In this document: piece after piece, positions 23,271-38,873 of the stretch
How the letters are laid out: every line of letters starts with the position of its first letter
How positions within the stretch are numbered: the stretch's first letter is position 1
DNA from: Sparassis latifolia
Lineage: Eukaryota > Basidiomycota > Agaricomycetes > Polyporales > Sparassidaceae
Length of the DNA stretch: 64,000 bases
Assembly: GCA_018466975.1 (NCBI GenBank)
Contig: CM031556.1
Span: 4,030,001-4,094,000 of the forward strand
Direction: 5' to 3'
Translations under genes and position numbers: made by a program
Notes under the pieces: model-generated
Databases searched by the model: none
What the model saw: the letters and a program-made list of their open reading frames with translations, nothing else
Told to the model about the DNA's origin: nothing

Positions 23271-23796
23271 CTACAGGCATGAGCTACCATCCAATGCGAG
23301 GGAGTATCCCGCTCTGCATGAGTCGACTCGGCAGCTACCTGCAACGCAGGAGACGCCCAATGCCCCAGGAATCGCAGTGCAGTCAAACCTAAGTCGAAAA
23401 GCACGGTCAGCGCCGCTCGTACTATACTAGCGGACACACTCACTTCGTATCAAGACTGCTGCAACCGCCACAAGAGACGAGATCGGCACTGAAGTCCACG
23501 CACTCGAATCCATCCTCAAGCCACTCAGCCAACGACGTCGGGATTGACGCCAGCGAGCTGCTCGATGAGATGGGGCAGGCGGTCATGGATGATGGGCAGA
23601 GGTGGTTCACGAGAGACTCCTGCTCGGGAATACTGCGGCGGGCGGCGCCAGATGGCTGCGGCGAGCGGGCTTGATGGCGGGGTAACGCCGATGGTGCGGA
23701 CCTGCGCGCGACGCCGGACGGGGCTGGGCTCGCCGTTGCGGGAGACGAGAGGAGGACGAGGACGGCGAGGATGATGACAGAGAAGAAGGAACGCAT
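23271..23796 (-). CDS. Small secreted cysteine-rich protein with CPL1-like domain
   Basis: Exons 23796-23444 and 23388-23271 join in frame to 156 aa. The ATG at 23796 begins a clear signal peptide (MRSFFSVIILAVLVLLSSPA), which fixes the start; an upstream TTG-initiated extension is not credible. A Pro/Ser/Arg-rich linker follows. The C-terminal half carries ten cysteines in CPL1-like order: LCPSSMTACPI, FECVDFSADLVSCGGC, then FDCTAI, VSCVAGSCRVDSCRAGY and SSCL. CPL1-like proteins are common secreted fungal proteins; their molecular role is mostly unknown outside a few yeasts. I infer secretion or wall association. Confidence 0.87.
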
Positions 23797-25278
23797 CTCT
23801 GGCAATGAGCGGCGACGACGTGGGACCTCGGAGGTCGAAGATTTCAGGGAACTCAAAACTCATCGAGCTAGAAGTAGGAGCTGCTGTGGCGTGGCTGCGC
23901 AGCTTGGAACAAACAAGAATGGAAAGATCGAAAAGATTTGCCACGTTCCGCCCATGTTTTATGATTTCGGTGATGACGCAGCGGACAAGCAACTCCGCCT
24001 AGTAGATAGCGAAGCACTCGCCAAAATTATTAGCGTCGTTGCTCCACTCTTGTAAGCGATGCCTTCACAGAAACGGAACACACCCATCTATCTTTCCAGC
24101 AGAAGACATAGTTTGTGCAGGATATCGTCCTCACACTGTCGTATTAGCTGCAGAGGGCCCGGGAGTTGGCCGCCGCATTCATTACTCCGAGAGGCAGTGT
24201 GCTCGAAGATAGACGCCATCGCCATCGAATCTCGATCAGCTTGGGCGCTCATTGCAATCATTGCTTGATATCCCAAATTCAGTATCTCACTTCCAAATGC
24301 ACGTACCATACTCATGACTACTAGCGCAGAACAAAGCAGTGGAATCTGCTGAGATGGCGACAAGGTGTTGCAATTGTCCAGGGTTGATAGTGTAGATAAG
24401 GATTACCGAAATTGCGCAAAACCTACTTTATCAGACGCGTAATTTTGCCGGAGTTCGAGACACGCGCTAGCGCGGCGGAAGTTTACGACGCCCTGCTAGT
24501 AGCATGCTGTTCGTCTGCAAATGAGTGTCGCAGAGGCTCCGGCGGCCACGAGTTCCACAAACATCCTGCAGGGCAAGCCAGACGCGGATATGCACCACGG
24601 TATGCAGTGAGAATGACTCTCCAGAGACCACATGCGGAGGAGTAGCATCGCGGCATGCAATTCTCAGTCAGTGAATGCACTGGCTGATGACATCCAGTCA
24701 ATTGCGAGTCAGCTCTCAGACACCAATTCGGATGGAATCAATGCCTGTGGGGAAATGCCTTATTGGTCAGCCAGAATATACAGAGAAGCTTAATCCTCGG
24801 ATGGATTCAGTCATCATACCTACGTCGAATGCACGCAGATGTCAACAGCGAGGCTGATTCGAAGTTGTGGCGATTGCTGAGGTATTCCACTGCGAATGCT
24901 TCGCCAACGAGACCTGTAAGGGGCATGTCGAGACGATACGCGATGGCGGAGGAACCACATCTTTGGATATAGCAGAGATAATGTTGACGTGCACAACCCA
25001 GCGTGGGTGGCTCTCCAATTGCGTATGCTGTCAGCCAGTATGTTCGAGAACTTCAGGGAGGCTTCACCTAATTTAGGGAATGTCCGGGAAGACCTGGTCA
25101 ACTTCCGAAAAGGTCAGTCACAAACCGCAAATGAAGCGACCGACGTCTGGAAACTGAATTTCCGTCAAACTGCTGGCAGCCAACTTGCATTCCTCGCACA
25201 ACAACAATCCATAAATCCATACAACAAGAGAAACTCAACGATTATCATATCCGTTCAACAACCGCATTCCCGAATGAA
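23797..25278. other. Intergenic region, no supported gene
   Basis: About 1.5 kb. Minus frame 24088-24363 and plus frames around 24860-25310 look weakly protein-like, but they lack splice continuity, starts or homology. Relics of a gene are possible. Confidence 0.45.
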
Positions 25279-27699
25279 TCAACCACCTCGCTCTGGAGAG
25301 CGCCTCTCCTGAGGTAGTTCTAAAGCCTTCTTCTCTCTCCACTCGCATCCCTCTTTGTACTCACACGACCTATTATTGCTCATCAACCGTCAATGAGACA
25401 GGAAAATAAGATGTATGACTCACCAACAGCGCCCCGTGTCCTCGATTTCCACGCCGTGCGGCGGTCGCTCGCCGTGCCACCACTGCAGGACACCGGTCAA
25501 GTACCCATCCAACAGGTCATTGTCCATAACAAACTCCCTCGAGCCGAGGATGTGCGCTTTCTCATGAAGCTCGGCCCCTGAGGTGGGCGTCTTTTCGCCA
25601 TCGCTGGTCTCGTTCTCGCCATCCACCGATGTATCCTCCGCACCACTGTCGGTGTCAACAGCGGTGCCCTCCACGGTGTCGTCGACGGCAACATCTAAAA
25701 CGGTAGACTCTGCAGCGGTATCAATATGAGGGACCGCCTCAGCGGCAGGTTCCCTACGGCGCTTGGAAGAGTTCGATGAGAGAATTTCCTCTAGAAGTGT
25801 CAATAATGGCTTTCCCCCGTGCAGGTCACGTTGAAGGGGATCCGGCTGCGCCCTCGTAGCAACGTCCGGTGACCGACCTGGTTGTGTCAGGATGCCCATG
25901 TCGCAGTCCGCTGCACGCCCTCCGTCGACGGAGTCCTTCAAGCTCTCGGCGATGGCCCGAGCCAGCGCATCATCGCCGCCTTCGAAAAGGATAGGGGTCT
26001 GATTCAAACTCGCTTGCAACGCTGGCGCAAGGTCCGCGTCTACTTTCCGTTCTTTCTCTTTGCCACCACGTCCTCCCTTGCCCTTCTTGCTACCCTGCAA
26101 CCTGTAGATTAGCTCCATCGTACTGTCGACGCCGTTAACGTCCAGCGCCTCCACGGTGTGCATCCAGAGCGCAGTGAGGTCATCAAGACAGCTGATGATA
26201 GGCGCATTACTATGCCCACTCGCATACTCAGCATCGAGCAGCAAACTGGCCCCTTGCATAAATATTTCTGAGAATGGGCGCATGGGATCCAAGCCAAATT
26301 TCTCCCATAGCAAAGCGAAGTCAAGTGGCTGGACGGCGAGAACGCCCGGGACTGCTGGTGAAGCAACCATGTTGCTGAGAAGTCGGTGGTATATCATGAG
26401 CTGCAGACGCGATTGCAGTGCATCATGCTCCGACGGGAGGGTTGGCGAGCGGCGCGTCTTGGTATCTGAAAGATGGAGGGTGAACGACGGTGTTTCATTC
26501 GCAACCTGCACATTGGCGCTGGAATCCTCTGCTCGCCCACTCGTAGCTTGTGAGATTTGGAAAAACGTGGAGATTTGAGCTTGCGACAGCGAAGGTGTCC
26601 TGCGACTGTGCCTCTTCTTGGACTTCGAAGGAGTCGACGGAGAGCAGCGTTGATTTGGACTGCGAAGCGGGGTCCCATTGTTTGCCTCCGCGCCGATAGG
26701 CCTTCGGACAATTTCGTCCTGTGGATACTGTGAGAGATAAGAAAAAAATGCCTGCAGAATACACTTACAACGATACCAATAACGGGCTCGCCGTGGATGA
26801 CACCGAAAACATCCATCTCACGCTGTAGGATACGTCGGGAGCTTGCACGCATAAAAAGGAATGGACTTACACAGAATCCTTTCTCCATGAGATCATGTAA
26901 GCACAAGATCATGTTCATCATCCTGGCAACACCAATGTAAAGCATGAAGAGAGGCAGACCGAAGGAAAACTACTTACCGCAGAGCCCAGCGTTCTTCCCG
27001 CGTTTTCGTTGCAATTTGAATTTCCTCCGGTCGAATTTCGCGCTCCAGGGCCTTGTGTATTGACTATCCGGAGATGCAACGACCTTTCACACAACTGGCG
27101 TACAACAGGCGTACCTTGCCTTTTTGCATAGTGTTATCCCGTTTCTTCGCCGTGTTCTGATTGACTTTGATGGTCTTGCCTTGGGCAGTGACGAATGACG
27201 CTGGCCTATCCTGCAGTTTTTTCTTTCGCCCTTGCCGAAGCCCATAGTCATATTGGACTTCGCACCTTCAACACAACGTTCAGGGAGATTCGTTCATACT
27301 GTAGCTGCATACACACCAAGCAGGACCGACCAGGTCTGTCACTGACAGCCAAGGGCGCCTCCTGAACTGCTCAAAAGGACTCGTCGGTGCGCTCTGTGCC
27401 TTATTCGCGATTCCCTTCACAGAACAATAGTCAGCGATGCCCTCTACCTCGATGGCGACACGAGGACCTCCGCTGGGGGCGCCGGCGAGGCAGAGCACGT
27501 CGATGTGTGCAAAATCTTCCGCTGAGAACTCTGAAAAGTCGTACGCTTCGTATTCGTCGGGCTCGTGGGGTGGCCCGCTTTGTTGGGACTCTGTCTGTGT
27601 GGACGGCGCAAGGAGCAGATCCAGCGCACACAACTCGGCATCGTCGAACTCCTTGAGGTCGTATACATCGTATTCGTCAACATCTTCTGTTTTCGACAT
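25279..27699 (-). CDS. EXO5: Exonuclease V (EXO5/Dem1)
   Basis: Exons 27699-27317, 27265-27115, 27063-26978, 26922-26871, 26822-26769, 26718-25424 and 25369-25279 join in frame to 703 aa. Exo V is a 5'-directed, PD-(D/E)XK single-strand DNA exonuclease with an iron-sulfur cluster. Yeast Dem1 maintains mitochondrial DNA, and the human enzyme acts in nuclear repair. Seen here: RRPWLSVTDLVGPAWCEVQY with DYGLRQGRKK; the helix GKSIHKALEREIRPEEIQIA; the catalytic DEI in VIGIVDEI; RLQLMIYHRLLSNM; and the C-terminal cluster cysteines RCWSCEYKEGCEW, which with the Cys of AWCEVQY complete four ligands. The protein is longer than yeast Dem1 because of an acidic insert (about residues 480-640) and an acidic N-terminus (DEYDVYDLKEF). 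Confidence 0.93.
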
Positions 27700-28067
27700 G
27701 CTATGTCAGATTATGGTGAGAAAGGAGAACCAAGTCCATAACTAGTGTACAGGGGCCGAGCGCCGAGGGTTGAACTTAGACTGGCAGACGCGATCACGTG
27801 TGGCGCGGACGGCAGTCACACTCAGACTGAAATTGCACAACGGTTGTCACAAAGGAATACCAGCTGTGGAGATGCTGGGGCGGTACAAGTAACAAGATCC
27901 ACTCCGACAAGTACAGACGGCAGATACTACTTTCCCGAGATGTTGCTGTGCATTGGATCAACGGTGCAAAGAACGACCATTTTACGGACTGCAAGCAGCT
28001 GAGCATGTTAATTGAACGAGGTACGGTGATCACTGGTATTCCTCTGACTCACTCTTGACGATTCCAT
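27700..28067. other. Intergenic region between EXO5 and the DHX57-like gene
   Basis: This 368 bp stretch separates two genes on the same strand. It holds the EXO5 upstream region and the helicase 3' flank. No gene is seen. Confidence 0.6.
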
Positions 28068-31000
28068 TCAGGCAGTCATACCGTCGTTCTGCAGAAGTGC
28101 GAGCATTGCTTCCAACACAGGGTTGTTCGATCCGACATTCAATGTTGTACCCTCTTCAATGCACCGCTTAAGCCGCACATCCAATAATAGCCTGCAATAG
28201 TCGGATTTCCAGCGATATGAATGAACGGTCTTCAACAATAAGGCAACACGTACCGCAATTGGTTGACAAGGACGCCAATGCGAGGCCACGCCTTCAGCTT
28301 GATCCAGGAATCCCTGCTTCCTACGGTTAACCCGCCGCCGATGTGATTCACCGTGACAGGTCCACCGAACAAGAGCAAGCCATATAGCGAAACCTAATTG
28401 GTGAAGGCATCAATGAGGTTCTCTATCTGGTGAGTTTTACGCCAACCTCCGTCACATCTCGCAGAAAGACCTTCGTTGTCAGTTGCTTCTGGAAGTATGC
28501 AATGAATGGCACACGCCATGCTGTCTCCCCAAACATCATGGATGCCGGATGAAGGAACACGCGTCCGTCTCGCAGATCATAGATACGGAATTCGCGTGCG
28601 CTGTTGTCACGCTGCACCGTGCCTGCTTGCACTTTGTCAAATTTAATAGCAGAATTTGGCAATACGACACGAGCGATCCGGGGCCAAAGTCCACCGAGGA
28701 TCACGCCTTTGAGAAGGTTCTCGTTCGTGCTATTGGTATTCAACGTTGAGTCCGAGGGCGTTGCACCGAAAGGAATGAACCCTAGATCGGAAAGTGCGAA
28801 AACAAAATCCTGCCGGAGCGAACTGATCTCCCGTATTGTTGAAGGGGATATGAAGTTCTATAGTTTTGAACGCATTGGCTTTCCGATAAATGTGAAAAGC
28901 GAAGGAAAAACACACTTCCTCGCAGAACGATCTGAGCGCGCTCTGCGACTTTCCTACAGAACGTAGGCGCATGCATTCATCGTATGCAGTCATGTCGGTG
29001 AGGAGGTCGCTATTCCCTCTTGCGAACCGCGCTCGCGCACTACAGTCGTGCATTCAGCGAACTTGACAAGGCCCAACAGGTCAAAAACATACCGGCTAGC
29101 TTCTTCTCGTTTCTCCATGGGGCTCACAAATAATGGTTTACCAGATAAACATGCCGCAATGGTCAGTATGGGACCCAAGCATTGAAAGATCGTGCCCAGG
29201 ATGAGCATCTATCATCATATGAGAGGGGAGAACACATAATGCCAATGATTCCAAACCTTTCCGAGCCGCAAGTCAACAGGAAGCATTGCCTGAGAACCGT
29301 GATTATGAAAATTGATATGGAACCAGGATGAAACTGAACGCAAACCATTTGTCGACCCAGAGGCGTCAGCTCGCCGTGCGGTGTAGTGGCAGCTAAATCC
29401 TCGAGGATTGACAGGGCGTCATCCATGGCGGCGATGTTCGGCGGATCGATAGCTCGAGACAGGAATTTCTCCAGCAATAAATGAGCAACGAACTTATCGG
29501 TCCATCACAAGGCGTACCTTCACATCATGGTGGACAATCTTCACTGTCAGCGCAATGCTTTCAAGAGGCACTCTCTGAATTTCAGGAATAGGGAATGTGG
29601 CGAGTTTCTTCTCCTGTGCTGCTGTGTAAAGTTTGTAGCAAACTCCAGGCTGTGTGCGACCGGCTCTTCCACGCCGTTGTCGCGCAGCTGCACGTGTAAC
29701 CCACTGTTCTGCAAGCTTCGTCAATCCCGTCTCCGGGTCGTAATGCGTTTCCTTCACTTTGCCTGAGTCGATGACATAGATCACGTCGTCGATGGTAATG
29801 GACGTCTGCACAACAAAATCAATAATATTCAACTACTGGTACTAAAGAAAACTTACTTCAGCGACATTTGTAGCTGCGATTATTTTCCATCCTGAGGTAC
29901 GTTCGAAGACAAGCCGCTGCTCATCGTTCGATAGATTGGCATGAAGAGGCAGGACGCGCGCTCCACCGACAGCACGTAATTTATCAATGCACTGTCGAAT
30001 CTCCTGCACACCGGGGAGGAATATTAAGATGCCACCCGACTTCTCAGCTGTTGAGACTATGTGCTTCACGAGGGCTGCAATCAGCTGACCAGAGATCGTT
30101 ACCGGCAAAAATCGATATGGAATACACTGTAGAACTTACCTCATAATCGATCCTGTCAGATCGACTAATGCTTTGGATGGCGCGTAAGCACTCTTCATCA
30201 AGACCTTTCTTTACTAGCTCGTCCGTCAGCTCCCCCTCATCCAGCTTCTTCGGTGTCCTTGAAGTAGGCATGCGATAGCTGAGCGATGGTAAGAAATCTT
30301 CTATATATTTGTCCTCGACTGGATGCGTGAACCCAGGGATGGTGAGTAGAGGTGCATTATCGAAGTATCGCATAAAAGTCTCGTGATTGATGGTAGCAGA
30401 CATGAGAATGACTTTCAGATCGTGCCGTGTCTTGAGTAATTCCTTCAGCTCGAGCAGGAGGAAATCCCCGTCGACTGATCGTTCATGCACCTGAAGCATA
30501 GAATTATCAGATTTTCCGCCTTCCATAAATCGTTACTGCTGTGTACCTCGTCGACAATGACGTGAGTGATAGCTTCTAGTCTGTCTCCGGATCCCAGGCG
30601 TCTCAGCACGACCCCAGTGGTACAAAACAACAATTTAGTTCGCTTGTCCTGCTTACTCTCACCACGAATGGCGTACCCGACCGACCCGTCGTTCAATCTC
30701 TCGGCTGAGACACGACTAGCGACACCAATTGCAGACAGCCTACGTGGCTGCGTCACAATTATAGATGTTTTCGATCCATGGCCAGTCATCACGAGTGAAT
30801 CAAGTATGAACTGAGGGACTAAGAATGGATATCAGCGGAGGCCAAGATTTGAGAGACATTGGGCATACGCTGCGTTGTCTTCCCACATCCTGCAGATTCC
30901 AAGTGTTAGTTTGCTATTGCACTGTCTGATGAAGATACTGACCAGTTTCTCCCACCACGACAACACATTTGTTACGCTCAAGAAGCTTGAGAAAACGACC

Positions 31001-33024
31001 TCTGGAAGCGAATGCGGGCAACTTCTGTCTAGTGGAAAGAACCGAGGCATATTCGTCACTACGACGGACTGCCTCAAAGTCCTCCTTCACGCGGACATCA
31101 GTACGATCATCCTGCTGGCGACCACGCAGTTCCGTTCTGCCGCGTACAGGTGTTGCAGGGGAAACGTCAGTGGGTCCACTTTCTAGAGTGCCCACAACCT
31201 GCGGCATAAGATACTGCAACACAACGGACATCTCTGGGGGGCCGTTGTCTTCGATTGCTGCCCATTCTTCCTCGAGTAAGCGTACTGCAGACATGAAAAC
31301 ACTTTCACCCGGCTCAATAAGTGTATTCGCTTTGAAGGCAAGCAGTAGCTTTGAGACAAGATGGAGTCGAACGTAGGCTGCTATCGAAGTCGATGTGATG
31401 TACATGGGAGGAGGCGTGCCATGTGTAGGTAATGTGCGCTGGGCTGAGACGATAACATTCAGGCGCATAGGAGCAACCGGCAGCGGAATGACAAGTTGAG
31501 AGGACTCAGAGAAATATGCTCCAAACGAGTTCAGCTCGTCTTCATCAAGTGCTTCCATGTCACCTTCCGCATCTGGTGTCGCAACGGCTTCCGCGTCTTC
31601 TCCGATGAGCCTAAAGTTTAGAGCACGAAGCAAGAGTGCCCAGCTCTTTGCCGAACCTTCTTCGGACAGACATTCCTTTACCACATGTGCAGGCCACCCA
31701 CACTCCTTCACAGCTCTGTCTTCTATCCATCTCTTCTTCAGATCCTCGGTCCCAGAGTGTGTTGAGGTCACGAAAGGGTTAGACGAGTTCACGGATGGGA
31801 GGAACCGCTGCGGAAGATCGCACTCGGGTACCTGTAGGATTAGATATTCGATACACGCCTGCACAGGTGAAAGTCTCCGCCAAAGACTCGATATTAGTGG
31901 TGATGGATCAGAGAACGCAGCGAGAGCCTTGCGAGCTTGAGCAATCGTGAATCCCAGATGATTCAGTTGCTGCAAAACGTGCTGAGCATCTGTGGAAGAA
32001 AGAACAAGTGTTTCAGCACCCGCTTCCGGGTACAGCAATATTGCCTTGATAGAAGCTCAGTAATCTAAGGATAACAAACCGAGTACGAACTCACCTTCTT
32101 GACGGCTTCCTCCACAAAGCTCCGCATCGCAGCAGCCATCTTAACCTCAGGAGCATTTGCAAACTCGGTAGAAGCGCGTACTCCACCAAAACTTTGAGCC
32201 TGTTGACTAGATTCCTCTTTCTTCTGTGCAACCTTGGCCTGTCGTTCGGCTACAACTTTGCGAGCCGCAAAAGGATCCGCGTCATACATCCATTTCTGAT
32301 GTTCAGGCGCATTTTTGTGCTCCGCAGCTAGTTCATTCCAGTACTCACGGGGGCCAGCAGGAAGAACGCGGTTCAGCTGAATCCCGTTGCAGAACTGGCC
32401 AATTGCAAATATGTCCATCAGTGTGCTTTGAGTACAACAAGACATACGAACTCGATATAATGCATAAGTCGCACCCCAATGACGAGCCTCGAGTGCTGAA
32501 GGGGATATGTACGCGGGATGAGGCTCCAGATGCACAGATTCCTTCTCAGAGGTCTTCTTGTTGGTCATACTCAGTGTCACCGCGAACGACCAACCATTCC
32601 CTTGCTTACGCTATACATACGAGAATTATTGAGAGGCAGAAAACACAGGACGTTGTTGTGCTCACAGCATCCACGATCGGCTTGTCCCAGCCGTTCTTCA
32701 GACATCTACGACGAGCAGTTAGTCACAGTCAAAGTCCAGATCGAAAAGAATTGGTCTCTCGATGTCGCAAAAATGCGGGCCAGCGTTGTGATGTGGAGAA
32801 AAATGTTTCGTCGACAGACCACGCTGGGGCACCGCCTGTAGAGAACAATACTGTAAAACATGTCGGCTGCACCTCTCGTGAAGTAAGCTCAAAGGATATT
32901 TGGAACCTGGAGGAAATAAGGGTCTCTCCTCCGCACCTGATGTCTTAACAACATCTGTCGGCTTGGATGACTTTGACGAATTTCCCGCATTGCCAGATTT
33001 CACAATGCCTCTCTTCGGAGGCAT
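28068..33024 (-). CDS. DEAH-box RNA helicase, DHX57/YLR419W-like
   Basis: Seventeen exons (33024-32873, 32705-32666, 32610-32452, 32394-32095, 32044-30943, 30889-30869, 30818-30547, 30490-30140, 30084-29857, 29805-29518, 29468-29346, 29289-29257, 29208-29093, 29039-28916, 28857-28447, 28393-28254, 28191-28068) join in frame to 1327 aa. The N-terminal region has FCNGIQLNRVLPAGPREYWN and a UBA-like stretch (VLQQLNHLGFTIAQARKALA). The helicase core has Walker A GETGCGKTTQLPQF, TQPRRLSAIGVASRV, the DEVH box in [34 protein letters not shown] and QRRGRAGRTQPG. HA2 and OB-fold regions follow. Length and layout match DHX57/YLR419W; related DHX29 acts in translation initiation. The cellular role of this branch is poorly defined. 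A 21 bp exon encodes CGKTTQ of Walker A. Confidence 0.93.
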
Positions 33025-33276
33025 CAACGAACGAGAACTCCGGGTGGGGTGGAATGGGTGTATACTGTACCATTTCGATCTATTTGACACCTGGTGTGAT
33101 GCGTGACAGCGTGGGACTAAAAGGTAAAGCCATTTCTAACTTACTACAAAGTTGTAACGCTTATATCGTAGGCCGTTATGCTGAGTCAGCGTTCTGGTAA
33201 ACAGACGGTAATCAAGATACTTTGCCACCACTAGCTTCGACTCTCCTGGAGTCAGTCTACCACGTCTGTTCTTGCC
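33025..33276. promoter_or_regulatory. Shared divergent promoter of two DEAH helicase genes
   Basis: Only 252 bp separate the start codons of the DHX57-like gene (minus) and PRP22 (plus), so both promoters must lie here. No canonical TATA box is visible. Confidence 0.6.
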
Positions 33277-37067
<3,791 letters not shown>

Positions 37068-37428
37068 TTATCGCTGTGTATCTGCTATGGACAACGTTGT
37101 ATTACTAATGTACATGTTTTGTGTTACATGTTTCTTCCTCCTCCTCCTTGTGCTGTTGCTATTGTAGCCTAATGAACAGTACTACGCGACGCTGAATTGC
37201 ATGGATTGGTCGATGCCCCTACACGGTACGAGTTCCAAGACTCGAAAATCTGAAGTCTGCAAGGACCGCGGGGTGATATGAACTCGGCCGAAGATGAGCT
37301 TGCGGGTAGTGTTTGTCGCATGCCACAAAGCAGTGACAATAGTCGAGCGCTGTAATCCACTTCTACAAGTGTAAGGTTAACGTGAGAATTGGAACTTGCG
37401 AGATGCGTCACTCACGGAATACTGATTC
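37068..37428. other. Intergenic region between convergent PRP22 and the NTF2-like gene
   Basis: This 361 bp stretch holds 3' flanks only. A pyrimidine-rich CTCCTCCTCC run lies near 37138. No gene is seen. Confidence 0.6.
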
Positions 37429-38235
37429 TCAACCGACAAACCTCATCGCATCCGCATTCACGTAGTACTTCGCTACCTCTCCTGTCTTCGATGGTGGCGC
37501 GTTTGAATCGGGTACGAGCATGAACGTTTGTGCAAAGACGCGCGGCTGGCCGTCTATCGATTTGGCAGGCGTAGAAACAGGATTTCCAGCAGGGCCACGT
37601 CCGTGCACGACTGTGCCTGAAACGGTGACGAGGAGTGATGGCGGCTGGCTTCCTGTGCATAGAAAACCGAGGTTATGTCAGAGGCAAGATCATCACGGAC
37701 GAATGCCTGGAGCGCGGTGGTGTGTCTAAAGATGTTGACATTCTGAGAACCTCCTGAAGACTAGTAGGACATTCGTAAAGGAGGCTAGAGCTCGGAATCT
37801 ATCGCGTCGAGCAAACCCGCCAAGATTCAAGAAGTACAGAACTCAATCGTCAGGCTGGTCTCCAGAATTTCCATGGCATGTATGGGCCTCACAACTTGTA
37901 ATCATGAGAAAGTTCACCAACATCTGACTGACCTGGGATTGGATGACAGTCGAACGACTGTACGTCGTGTTTCGTGGGAGGCATAGCGATGATGAGCTTC
38001 CGAACACCTTCGGAGCCTTGGAATGGCGTCCCATTCCATGTCATCGCAGAGGTCGAGCGGTAGAAGTTAGGAATGTCCTCGATGCGAGTTGCAGAGTCGT
38101 ATGTCGAGTAGTAGAGACGAGTGAAATGATCTGCAGCTCGTGTGGCGAGTTCGATGCTAGTTACGACGCGTGAGCTCAACTGTACGTATTGAATATCCAT
38201 ACTACTACTTACTCGTTCTGCGTGAGTTTCGACAT
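37429..38235 (-). CDS. NTF2-like mRNA export cofactor (NXT1/p15-like)
   Basis: Exons 38235-38213, 38156-37933 and 37652-37429 join in frame to 156 aa. The protein is a single NTF2 fold: ATRAADHFTRLYYSTYD, YRSTSAMTWNGTPFQGSEGV, a core FDCHPIPGSQPPSLLVTVSG, and the end FAQTFMLVPD with KYYVNADAMRFVG. This pattern fits the p15/NXT partner of the NXF1/Mex67 mRNA export receptor. NTF2 itself lacks the PPSLLVTVSG..VHG arrangement seen here. The second intron is 280 bp, long for this genome, but the fold is continuous across it, so no exon seems to be missed. Confidence 0.87.
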
Positions 38236-38873
38236 GGCAAGAGAGAATATGTCACAAGAACATGTGAGTTGATATAGTTGATAGAGATGGTGGTAAGGAT
38301 GGTGCAGTGAACGAAACTGCGGCCGGGCGGGCACTGTGTCACAGCCACACAATGTCACGAGATGTGACACGTCAAGTTTCAGCGGCCTCCATTTGGGTCT
38401 TCTGATAGACTCGATAAAATTAGGAGGTCGCTTTCACATAGGAGGTAAGGATTATACATATAATTGCGTGAAACTCGCGGATTTTTCTCATCTATTTGGC
38501 CCGCACAAACAAACCTATATCAGGGAGGTTGTCGGCCGAGCGGGGGGCTCGGGGCTCTCCTCTATGAGCCAGGTCTGGCCTTCCCGACTTTCAGAGCTTC
38601 CGAGAATAAATAAATATTAGCTTTCCTGGTTGCTTCCTACTTTGAGGTTCTGGTATCGAGAACGAAGATGATCTTAGGTAGAACTCGATCACGAGTGCCA
38701 AGTTTTCTCCTTCCGTTTAAGGCATTATTTGTCCCCGCCAAATAACGCGATTTTTTGGTGAGTTTCACGCAATTATGCAAAGCGCTGTACAATGAACGGT
38801 GAGTGATGTTACAAAGCGTGTATTCTACTTGATCTATCTGCTTGTTCAGCCTTGCTGAGCACAGTTCTTCCAG
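38236..38873. other. Intergenic region holding an inverted-repeat element
   Basis: Between the NTF2-like and oxygenase genes. Apart from the 317 bp inverted-repeat-bounded segment listed separately, no gene is seen. Confidence 0.5.
38460..38776. mobile_element. Candidate MITE-like element with short terminal inverted repeats
   Basis: The 17 bp ATAATTGCGTGAAACTC at 38460-38476 recurs in perfect inverted orientation at 38760-38776. Weaker inverted similarity continues inward (TATTTGGC, ACAAA). No coding capacity and no clear target-site duplication were found. A chance or relic origin cannot be excluded. Confidence 0.4.
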
